Of a stretch of DNA of 64,000 nt, positions 49,076-59,080 are shown piece after piece; position 1 is the stretch's first letter; each line of letters starts with the position of its first letter. The stretch spans positions 310,001 to 374,000 of the forward strand of contig NC_089183.1 of assembly GCF_947507565.1 (NCBI RefSeq). The letters run 5' to 3'. Below the pieces are notes generated by a model that saw only the letters and a list, made by a program, of their open reading frames with translations, ran no database searches and was not told the origin of the DNA. Position numbers and translations under genes: made by a program. The stretch comes from Oscarella lobularis. Its lineage: Eukaryota; Porifera; Homoscleromorpha; Homosclerophorida; Oscarellidae.

Positions 49076-51040
49076 TTATTCATACCGCAACTTTAGAGCA
49101 TATTCTTTAAATTCGGTGCAATCCGATTGCCTTAGCCTCCAAACGGAATAGACGCTTTCTGGCAGAACAAAAATTAGCTTCGTCATTGAAACGCCCCGTT
49201 CTTTCAACTTCTCGATTTTAACCGAGTGGTGAACTGCGGTAGTCATCTGAAATCCAATTATTTCCGGACGTGACGCCGCACTGCCATATTTTGCAACTGC
49301 ATCGACAACAGGAAAATTGCCCTGCGTTGGAACAGCATAGAATTCGTCAGACTTGACGTCATCGTAGTTCTTGAATTTGATTGTTTCAACGGGCTTCAGG
49401 TGTAAGTTCGATTCTTTTGGCTTCTTATCCTTCTTCGACTTCTTCGGGAGGAGTTCCTTGACAACGAAGTTTCCCCCTTTGGAGAGGATGGTGTGCGCGG
49501 CGCTTTCAAAAAACTCGGCACTTGCGAGTCTGTTTTCATAAAACAGATCGAAGTCTTTATACATTCTCCATCTGGCCCTCAAATCCACTTTTTCAAGACG
49601 ATCACGAATCATTTCACCAATGAAATCTGATCCATATGCGTAGCAGTGGGTCGAGTAATCGCCATCATTGACATTCGGGCACTTCAAGTGCATAAAAGAA
49701 TGTGAGAGAGGCATTTTGTCTGGCCGCACCATGAACATTCTTCGTAGGTCTTGAAGAGACGCTGAATCAATTTTGCTTTTGATGTATGCTTTCGCTTCCT
49801 CTGGCGTTTTGAATGAAATAACCGCTCGCGGAATACCACCGACAATTTCGTAGATCTGTGACTTCGTGGATTCCCACTCTTCCTGAGAAAAGAGGGACTT
49901 GATGTCAGATTCTGACCAAACTGGCAGGAAAAGCTGTTCTTTATACAGCTTCTGGTCGAAGTAAGATTGGTAGTGTGAACCATTTGGAGATGACACGACA
50001 ACCGTTCGATACGTGTCCCTTGATATAATTTCATCCCGATAACGACCAGCATCATGTAGATAGATAACGGTGTCGTCAAAATTCTTTGCTAACTCTTTTG
50101 CACTGCTGAGCATTGAGAGACGAAAACCGCCATCGGTTGGCTCAAAAAGAGCAAAAACTTCATAGTGAACATTGTGATATGCCACCTTGCGTGTTTTCAA
50201 CTTTAAGCAGCGATATAGCACATAAAGCAAAAACATGGACTTGCCTAACCCAAATGAAATACAGAGCAATTACAATTAACGAAGAACGCACAAGCCAGAT
50301 TGTCTTACCCGTCCCAGGATTTCCAATAAGCAACACAGGCTTCGTTTCAGTTCCCAATTGCAAAAGCTCGTACAATTTTTTGTAATCGCTTGGAAGAAAT
50401 ATCTTCTCCGACGTCATCTCGAAGGCCTTCTGTGGCACTAACAGAAAGTCTGGTGGCTCTTCCACTGCCTTTTCATAAAACTTTTCGAAGAGCGACACAA
50501 TCTCTTCTGAAATATAAAAAGGCAGCCAAATGAAAAAGTAAATTAAGAGCTATATGCACAACATTCTAACCTGAGCAATTGTGCGAATAGAAAGCACGCC
50601 TTATTTCCGTAACAGCGGCGGTATTTTCTTCCATCTTGGTGTCCAATGCGGCGATCTTGGCATTGATCGAGTCGAACTGGGCATTGATCGCGTCGAACTG
50701 GGCATTGATCGCGTCGAACTGGGGGCGAAACGCTTTGCCCAATGCGATGACCATTTCATCCATATCGCTTCGCTGCTTAGAGCGCTGAGTTCGGGGGCGC
50801 GCCGCGAATGATCCACGACGCAATTGGGCAGTCGCGCGTGAGCTGCGGCGTAGATTCGACCTGGATGTCGAATTCTCTCTTAAAATAAAAAATTTTCGCA
50901 AGGTGATCTGGACTTACGACGATTTCGGGCCAATATGTAGGTTTCGCATCGATTGATCGAGCGTATCGACTACACAAGACCGAATTACGATTAGAGAAGC
51001 TTAATTTAGGCGTCAGCTTACCATCTACGCTGTCAGACAT
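49076..51040 (-). CDS. Crinkler/RHS-type P-loop NTPase with nuclease-like C-terminus
   Basis: Five exons join in phase: 51022-51040, 50918-50969, 50571-50878, 50309-50506 and 49076-50244, giving 581 residues. The N-terminus is basic. A coiled coil with three near-identical heptads (AINAQFD) follows. The P-loop GNPGTGKS is built across the last junction, with a Walker B-like strand TVIYLHDAG. The last exon reads to a C-terminal block VVDAVAKYG ... IIGFQMTTAVHHSVKIEKLKERG. That block matches the D ... GFQxT pattern of the restriction-endonuclease-fold domain in Crinkler and trypanosome retrotransposon-hot-spot proteins (remembered family pattern; no search was run). Such proteins are linked to biological conflict. 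It is flanked on both sides by choline-kinase 3' sequence. Confidence 0.75.
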
Positions 51041-51269
51041 GGAGGAAAAGAAAGCAAATCGCGTTTCGAAAAGAGCCGTTAAACCAGTTGGGTGAGTTGG
51101 GCGCATGCGCAATATAGCAATTTGCATGCGCATGTGGGGAAGGCACGGAGGACGCGCTTTAGCCAGATACAACGAATACCTCGACGAAATTCTACTGTAA
51201 TAGACTAGTAGCGCCAGCGACAAAAAACAAAATAAAAAAAGATACTCATCGCTTCATCTTTTCCAGATT

Positions 51270-51483
51270 CTCGTATCTGACTTTGCTTATTGCTCACGCG
51301 AAAAATTCGGCCATACCTAAGTTTTGGCTACATGGTAACGACTAACCAGAGTAAAAGACTTACTCAAATGAGTTCGTTTACATAGGAATACGCTTTGATT
51401 CGATTCAAAGCGTATCTGCAAGGCAAACAGTCCTACCGGTACCTAAAATCAATTGAGAATATGTCTTCGTAAAGAGAATGACG
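51270..51483 (+). pseudogene. Decayed copy of the last two choline kinase exons
   Basis: Near-identical to 48765-48975, intron included: cgcgaaaaattcggccatac and caaagcgtatctgcaaggca occur in both. It lacks 12 bp (gctgtttggggc), has small insertions in cctaagttttgg and cctaccggtacc, and has no upstream exons. It lies directly beyond the Crinkler-type gene, in the same orientation as the parent. Confidence 0.92.
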
Positions 51484-51567
51484 TAAACACAGGTATTTTG
51501 AGGCTTGTTCATTTGCTGCAATTTTTATAGAGACGTGCACAAAAAAAACGAAAGAGATTCTAACCAG

Positions 51568-53280
51568 TCACAAAAGCGAGATAACGTTTAAAGTAAGAGA
51601 GTCTAAGGCGATGGTGATTTCTTCCGTTTTCGACGGTATAATCGTAGTAGTCGAAGGAACCGGTACAGGCCACGGAAAAACCTGCGGCAATTCGGGAATC
51701 GCCGTCCAATTCCCAGTATTTAAATCAGAGATATCGTAGGAAATTCGCTGGCCTTTCCAACTACCTCCAGATGGCAGTTGAATACTAACATTCAAAGGCG
51801 TGCCAGTACAACGATTTATCACAACGTAGCGAATATTTGAAACGGGCGTTCCCGTTGTAAAAGCAACGGCTTGAACGCAGCTCATGTTTTCAAGCCAATC
51901 GATACCGACGTTAGGTAGCATAGGCCCTCCTTTCAAATCAACACCGTGCATCATATCGCTGGTATTAGCAATGTGATTAACGTGAGCAAAGAGCTGCGAT
52001 ACCCCGTTGTTATAAAGCTTGGTACCGTTGAACGAGTCGAGATGAATCATGCCTCGATGATCCCAATCGACGCCGGTGACGCTGAGTAGAGAATGATAGA
52101 ACATGACCTTGATGTTGGCGCTATATTGCATCCCCGCCATGACGTGAGAGAGTACGTGGAGACCGTGGAGACCCGTTCCTTGAATACTGGCTAGATATCC
52201 CGTGCCCTTGCCCGTGTTGTATTCAGTGAACCAGTACTGCTTGGACGAGAAGTAGGGCTTCAACGCCTCAACCATTCTCTAGAAATAATTAATTAGTTTC
52301 AGTAAATTGTACCCTTGAGGGAGATCAGGTTTTGTAACCTAATCATATCTGAGGCCTTGTAGGGTCCCTCTATTTAGTTTACCTTATAAAGACCTTCGGG
52401 AAAGGCAGCTACGATCGAAGGCAAGTCATTTTCCGGTTTTTTGCTCAGCGTTTGACCATTCAGAGTATAGTCGTGAATAGTTATAGCGTCGAATAGGTCC
52501 AGGTTGTTAGCCAAGCCGAGTATCCATTCCGCTTGCCTGTTTTGTGGCTTGGGATTTTTTGCTAAGGCTAGGGCGCTTCCTGAATTACCAGCTGGTACAC
52601 TGATAAGTGCCTTGGGGAATTTCTTTTGTATTTCAGCCACAATAGGCTTTATGTAGTCCACGTACGTTTGCACTGTAGGAAACGTCTTCACGTAGTCGTC
52701 AGAATTAAGGTACAGTTCGTTTCCCAGCTCGATTAGACACTCGCTTCCTGCACAGGCAGGAGAGAGTAAATCTAATTGAGCAATCACTTCCGCAGAAGAG
52801 AGAGTGAGGCAGTTGAGATCGATTACAGGCTTGCCAGCCATGGTATACTTTGCCATGCCACTCACCATGTTAGCTAGTGTAAACGTCCCCAGAGGGAATT
52901 TGTCCACGACGCTACCGAACTCCGAGCAACACGAAGCGTTGCACTTATCGACGTAGCGACCGCTGGTCATGTTCCAATAATTAGCCTAATTGAGAATAGG
53001 GCAGGTTTGGGCTGAAATATTCGTCGGTTTCTACCACTGTTCCTCCAGGATATCGCAGTCCTCCGAGACTGATGGAAGTGGCTGTTTGCATTAGCTGAGG
53101 AGACGAATACGATATTTGATTAACGGGCCCAATGATGTCGTTGACACCAAATAGCATTGGTTCAATTGAAACGCCGTCTCGGAGGGTCACAACCGTCGCT
53201 GACTGTATTGAAACGCCGTCACAGTCAGAGAAAACGAAGAGAGACAAGCAGACGGCAACTGTGAGACGCATTCTACTCAT
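51568..53280 (-). CDS. Secreted glycoside hydrolase, clan GH-A-like
   Basis: Three exons: 53038-53280, 52383-52985 and 51568-52278, all phase 0. The first junction restores LRYPGGT|ANYWNM, a common early motif in this clan. The start MSRMRLTVAVCLSLFVF leads into a signal peptide ending near SDCDGVS. Likely acid/base Glu in IELGNELYL (52.7 kb); likely nucleophile Glu in WFTEYN (52.2 kb); HDY lies between. A C-terminal beta domain (51.6-51.9 kb) is Pro- and Thr-rich near the end. The overall pattern resembles GH79- or GH39-type enzymes, but I cannot fix family or substrate by eye. The length of about 518 residues suits a secreted or lysosomal glycosidase. Confidence 0.75.
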
Positions 53281-54332
53281 TTTGGTCAGAAAATCACGTG
53301 ATCTATGCAAACAGAGAGTCATTTACGTAACAAATAGAATTTTATTTACGCAACCAATAGAATTTTACTGCGGTTGTCCTAATTGGTCACTTTTAGTGCA
53401 AGGCTTCTTTCGTTTTCGTGTCGTTTCGAGAGCAATTCCCGTAGAGTTCCGATGGGCTCTCGGAGACCCCTGTCTATTTTCCTCGCCTGTGGCCCTTCTC
53501 TTTCCTATAGGCGACTTGGGGCGACGTTTACGGTTCGTGTTTACCTTGATTAGGTCCCGCGAGGCTTGATGAATGACGTCCGTCCTTCTTCCTCGTGTTC
53601 GTAGAGCTGCGGTCTATCGTTTGCCTCCTCTCTGTTCCTCTTCTTCACCTAGACGACCGTCTTCGATCAGCTGAATTGTCCCGAGACTGCTCGCGAAGGC
53701 ATAAATCGCAGAAACATCGCCGTTTGAGATTTGAAGCCGGGGATTTTTCGCTCTCGATCGCGCGCGAACATGGAAGAGAAAGAATGCCGTCTACGCGTTG
53801 AATCAAAATCCAACAGCCAAATACGATACACGTGGCCTCAAACAACGAGGAGCAGCCATTTTTCTAGCGCCAAATCTTGCCTTCGAAGGATCACGTGAAA
53901 AATTGGCGCGAATTTCCTCGGCCAACCAGTGATTCGTTGCCCTGGTGAATTCATCACAGTGATGTCACCAGAGGATATTGCACCACGGTCCATATAAAAG
54001 CGACAGGGCCAACGCCCAATCTTCAGTCTTGCGCTAGGGTGGGGGATGCCAACGGGCTGAACCTTTGAGGTCGATCGTGAGCTGGGGAAGCTGGTCGTTG
54101 GTCATCAAGCGTTTGTCTTCTGTCGATCCTTACTGAAGCTGCTAGGCACAGTGGATGGGCGTTGCTTGCGACGCTAAGATCGACACTGGGGGTCATAAAG
54201 GTCGTGGACGGCTTCGATTGTAATTAATAACACACAAAAGAATAACAAGCAAAAAAGAAGAAAAATAGACCAGACAGGGAGAAGGGAGGGGAGAAGGGGC
54301 AGGGAGCAAGAAGGGAAAGGGGGAGTACACAG
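53281..54332. other. Intergenic stretch, no gene seen
   Basis: Short open frames only, without recognisable domains or convincing splice partners. The part at about 54010-54330 is probably the 3' untranslated tail of the adjoining retroelement, because it directly follows its stop codon in the minus sense and has pyrimidine-rich runs. The part at 53300-53350 repeats the phrase caaatagaattttatttacg with one variation, a short local duplication. Confidence 0.5.
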
Positions 54333-55330
54333 TTAGCGAGTGAAGAACCGAATATCAGTATCATGAGGGCCAAGGCGATCGCTTAGAGCGGACCCCGGCA
54401 CCAACGATGCCACCTTTCGGAGAATAATTTGTGAATTCATCCGTTGCAAGCAGACAGCCAAACGACGACGCCAGTATCGAGACGCAGCCGGACGATCATC
54501 GAGGAATTCAAGAGAAGGGCGTCGGACGATCTTTTTGAAGAATTCGACGGCGACAGGACTCCAGCGGCCGAAGACTTCAAACGTAAGGGGCTCGAAAAGA
54601 TAGCCGAGTGACGTTGCCTCCCCCTGATACTTGAGACGCTTCTCGTTGTCACGTTGAAGAGCCGCAGCGCCGTTAGTAGAATGACTCTGTGGAAGGCATC
54701 CCGGACGTTGAGGGTTGATGATTGAAACGTCGAGAAGGAGCTTCTTGCCGTCGTGGTAGTCGTAGACGCTGATGTCAGGGCGCTTGAAGTCGCTAAACTC
54801 GCCTTCACGCTCAAGCTCACAGTGGAGGTTGACAGAGCGAAGTAGAGCAAGCCACGTGTGTTGTATCTTGTCGTGCCGGCGAGTTTGGCCTCCGTCCTTC
54901 CGGCAGGTGAGGGCATGGTAGCCTTCTGGATCCCAATCAGTGGAGCAGGTGCAACGGGGCAGACGACGAAGCACGGGGATGGGCAAACCCAGCCGGAGAG
55001 ACACTGCCGTTTGAAATTCTGCATTTGTGAAGGACAGATGTCTCGAGGCCGGGATGGCATCCAGCCATGCCCCCGCGTCCGGACCCGCCGCACTCCGCAG
55101 CCGAGCTTGACAGGGACGATCAAAAGCCGGAAGCAGGAAGTCATGCGCAGCATCCACAATGAGTCGAGAGAGAGTCCGCTGAAGCTTGACATGCTTGTCC
55201 GGAAGGGAATCGATGGACGGTAGAAGTTCCGAGACAGCGGGAAGAGATTGTAACAAGCCGGAAAACGTTTGGAAGATATGGCCGCAGTAGAGGTCGCTTC
55301 GATTTGCGAAGTCAGGCGTCTCGCGATAAG
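54333..55330 (-). mobile_element. 5'-truncated LINE fragment with restriction-like endonuclease domain
   Basis: One uninterrupted frame of about 330 codons with no start codon that fits and a stop upstream near 55345. It reads GAWLDAIPAS, then a CCHC-like knuckle (CTCSTDWDPEGYHALTC), RRHDKIQHTWLALL, and RPDISVYDYHDGKKLLLDVSI. The order CCHC, RHD, RPD...D is that of the C-terminal restriction-like endonuclease region of R2/NeSL-type LINEs (family knowledge). The reverse transcriptase domain is absent, as expected for 5' truncation during target-primed insertion. The open frame suggests a fairly recent insertion. Confidence 0.7.
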
Positions 55331-56026
55331 CCGAGTGGGGCGTCTGGCTAAGGTATGCTCACTCTCCGCCAAAGAAACGTGTGGGGGCCCAGTGTCTCGT
55401 GGCATCTCCTCACTTGGATTAGCAATCTATACCCGAAAGATGACCTGACCCCCAGGACAAAACGCTGACCTTCTACTGGTGACTTTGGCAATCGTTTCGT
55501 AAATCCTCTCTCGACACGGTAGACTCGTTTCCTATCCAAGCGAAAGTCTACGGCCTCTTTGGGGCCCCGGTACGACGCGGTCGGGGGGACGGTGTGGGAG
55601 AGCCGTTCTCGATCCAGGCCGTACCGGTCGTGTTCGGGCCAATGAAGCAAGGTCTCGCTTCCAAAATTTTTGGGCTGTAACTGCGTTCGAACCTCCGCGT
55701 GGTGCAGCCTGGATCACGCTAATACGAACGCATCGCAAAAAGGTACGTACTCGGACAAATTGAACAGATTTTATCTTGTCTTTTTTTAGGTAGACTACAG
55801 TACCCCTCAAAAACTCGAAGGATTATCGACGCCATCGGACTCTTATCAATACAGTGAAATCTATCAGTAGAGTAATGCATGCCTTTTTGTTTTTTTATCT
55901 ACGGACCTGCATGATACGCCGAAGAAATACAGTAGAACCGAAGGCCGCGTTTACTCCGCATACGGGTCTTCGCGTAAACGTGAGCTTTTTGCTCGGAGAA
56001 GCTGCGTTTTCCGTCGTCGATTCGTC
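55331..56026. other. Intergenic, one unassigned minus-strand frame
   Basis: A minus-strand open frame at 55348-55650 (contains PTASYRGPKEAVDFRLDRK) matches no family I know and lacks a clear start. The last ~200 bp must hold the promoter and leader of the CARD-ankyrin gene. No other element is seen. Confidence 0.4.
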
Positions 56027-58876
56027 ATGGAAGACGTCGAGGATCCGTGGAGCACTTACGTTCGGCCTCATTTCGACAAGCTGGTCGAGTCGATGCGTCT
56101 AATCAAGCATCTCGATCGTCTCTACGCCAAAGAGATTATCGACCTCGAAGAGTACAACGAGCTGCTACACGCCAACGCCGATGGATCCAATGGCGCCGTT
56201 CGAAAGCTGCTTATGAATATTTTACCCAAGAAACTCCCGAAACGAAAATATTTCGACGGTTTCATCGAAGTTCTGGAGGCGTGTGAATCTCAGCGCACGC
56301 TAGCCGATCTCATTCGCCCGCCCTCGCCGCCAAAAGAGGCTTCCGATGTTGCTACGGCAACAACGGATACAGCCGACGCGGAGGCTAGAGAAGACGGAGA
56401 AGAAGCAATGGAAATTGCTCGCACAGATGAAGCTAAGCCAGAAGAAGAAGAAGAAGAAGAAGAAGAAAAAGAAAGCGAAGAAAGAAGATCAAAAAAAAAA
56501 TTGGCTATAATTTATATTCAAGCTGATTCCGAGAAGTTGAGAGAGAAGTTGGACAAGCTGGAGAGTCGGCTTAAAATTGTGCTCAAGGAAAAACTGGGTA
56601 TTGATGACGTCATGTTTGTACTAACATCTGAGGAAAGACGCCCTTCTGACGTTGCCGTGGTCGCCAATAATAAAATGCAAGTGCTTATGCAACTGGGGGG
56701 GATCGGTAAAAGCGAGTTTGCCAAAGTCAAACCGTTCTTTCAACTTATCATTGCATTATTTTTCAAAATTCCGCGAGCTAACGTTGACATCAAAGCGGAA
56801 TTCACAGGAAGCGTTGAAGTTTTGATTGAAGTGCCCCTGGACGTTGCTTTTGAGATGATCTGCCTGATGGATGAAGGAGAAGCTCAGTTCGCCGCAGCTT
56901 TCAAAACCGTTCTACCTGAAGTCACTACCTTGGCCAATTTCATCGGAGGACTTCCTCCTTTGAACGTCCCTCTGCCTGCGGAGCCACCGCAGAGATCGGA
57001 AATAAGAAACGAGGTGAGAAACGGGATACGAAAGCAATGGCTTTATTATATTATAGTGTAGAACGCTTGCATTATTACACGAATTTCCTTTTTTAGGTTC
57101 TGAGTCAAATCCCAGGAGACATCGACGTGAAAAATGCCGAGACTCTCGTCAATCTTCTTGCCGACTCCGACCTCAACCTCCGCGAAACGTACACATTCAT
57201 GACGACCACGTTTCCAACTCTTCTCGCCGCCTTCTCGCCCGACGACCAACAAAACTGGAAAGACGAGCTCCTCTTCCACGCCGCTGCTCGCAATCTCCTC
57301 ACTTTCAGCATCCTCCTCGTCGACATCGACGCCGACCCGACCGCAATCATCACCGACCCCAAAACCGACTTCATATCGACGTCATTCCACGCAGCGACGA
57401 GCCAAAGCAACGCCAGAATCGTCCAATTCCTCATCGCCGCCTCAGCCGACCAGGACGCCGCCGCCGTCAACGTGATCGACGCGCAGCACGACACGCCGCT
57501 TCACTACAGCGCCCGTCTCAACGACGTCGCCTGCGCCAAACTCCTCCTCGCCGCAGACGCCGACCCGATAGCGCGTAACAAATTCGGCTACACGCCTGCC
57601 CATCTCGCCGCGCGCGTCGACGTCGGCGAAGGGCTCATTTTCGATCTATTGCGCGAATCCGGCGCGCATTTCAATATGCAGTCGAAGCGCTTGAGGTATA
57701 CGCCGCTCGACGTCGCCGTTCGTTGCAATAACGAGAGCGCCGTCGTGGCGTTGATGCGACACGGCGCGAATCCGACGTTGAAGTCGAGATTCGCTTTGAG
57801 GGCTATACATCACGCTTCGGGGCTCGGGTCGAGACGCTGTTTCGAGTCGGTTCTGTTGAATGGAGGCGATCCGAAGGACGTCTCGTTGCTTGGGAACGCG
57901 CTGGAGTTGGGCTTGGCTCGCGGGCAGACGGATATCAAGGATTTCATGATCGATTCATTGCTTGGTGAGTACGTCGCCTCCACATGAGATTTCGGACCCC
58001 TGTAGACTTTTGTTGAATCAGTCGTGCCGTTATCTAATTGTGTTCTTTCTTATTTTTAGGGGTTGTGCGTTATCATAAGGTGAGTTGATAGGGTTCTAAT
58101 TTTTGGGCTTGTGCACCACGTCGAGATTTTAGGAGACGTTTATGGTTGATGCTGAGAAAGCCTTTGAAGTGAGTCTAGCTTTATTTATGAGATCAAAGTA
58201 GTGAGTTGAATGCTTTTCCAAGGCTCAAAGGGAATTGGAGAAGACCAATGATGACCTGTCTCGGGAATTGGACTTGGTCGAGAAGAGGTGCAGTTCTCTT
58301 TATGACGAATCTAAGAAACTGAAGAAACAAGTAACGAAACGTCGGTCACATTGCATAGGCATACACTGCAACCCTTCCTTAGGTTGACGAACTTGAGAAA
58401 AAAGTGAATGAGCAGCAAGATCAGGTGAGTAGATTATAACCAATTATTGAATACTATGATTTTCTTTTAGGCCAAGTCTAACAAAGAGGAGATGGATAAA
58501 ATGGCTCAGACGGTGCAAGAAAAACAAGAGGAATTGGCCAAAGAGGTGCTCAGGAGTCAACTCAGTCACTGTCGTCGACTACTTTTCTATTAGGTCGAAG
58601 AGCAGACCAAGTTTACTGAGCAGCTCAATAAGGAGGTTGAACAGATAAAGCAACTTCATGAAGAACTGCAGAAAACGGTTTGATCGGCTAATACTGTTCA
58701 TGAAATCAAGATACAAATAATTTTAATAGGTGGAGGAGCAGACGAAAGATTTGGAAAAGATGAGTGCCGAGGACTCGGGCAAAGGAGAAACAGAGGCAAG
58801 CGGCGGCGACGGAGCTGCAGCGACTGCGTCTGCCTTACCCCGAAGCGAAGAGCCGCCTCCGGAAGGAGAAGACTAG
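56027..58876 (+). CDS. CARD - ankyrin repeat - coiled-coil protein
   Basis: Starts at 56027 (MEDVEDPWSTYVRPHFD). Exons include 56027-57013, 57097-57964, 58060 onward, and several short coiled-coil exons to 58876. Residues ~1-95 form a six-helix death-fold pattern most like a CARD (LIKHLDRLYAKEIIDLEEYN). A Glu-rich linker from a (GAA)n run follows. Residues ~165-320 form an alpha/beta domain I cannot name with confidence; its GSVEVLIEVPLDVAFEM strand recalls TRADD-N-type modules. The second exon holds about five ankyrin repeats (HDTPLHYSARLNDVACAKLLL, FGYTPAHLAARVDVGEG). The C-terminus is a long heptad coiled coil, then an acidic tail ending PPPEGED. The CARD implies homotypic assembly in an innate immune or death pathway; this is inference. 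Confidence 0.8.
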
Positions 58877-59080
58877 GACTAGGATTTTATTATGCTTTGC
58901 ACGAATATTCTAGTATCCGTGCTCTTTGTATGGTTCGTTTTTCATTTTTATGTAGCTCTTTTGATATTTGCCAAACGCCCTGTGAGTTTACCACCTGTGA
59001 GAGTCAGAGTCTCTGCCTGTGGAGAGCCTGTGAGTGGTGTGTCGTAGCGCGCGGGTGGGAGCCGTTGTCAGTCGAGAGCG

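Noticed and set aside
50640-50725. 21-bp tandem repeat as a minisatellite
   Set aside because: It encodes in-frame heptads (AINAQFD) of the coiled coil in the Crinkler-type gene, so it is coding.
55348-55650. Possible new gene on the minus strand upstream of the CARD-ankyrin gene
   Set aside because: There is a single open frame without start, splice partners or known domain; kept only as an unassigned stretch.
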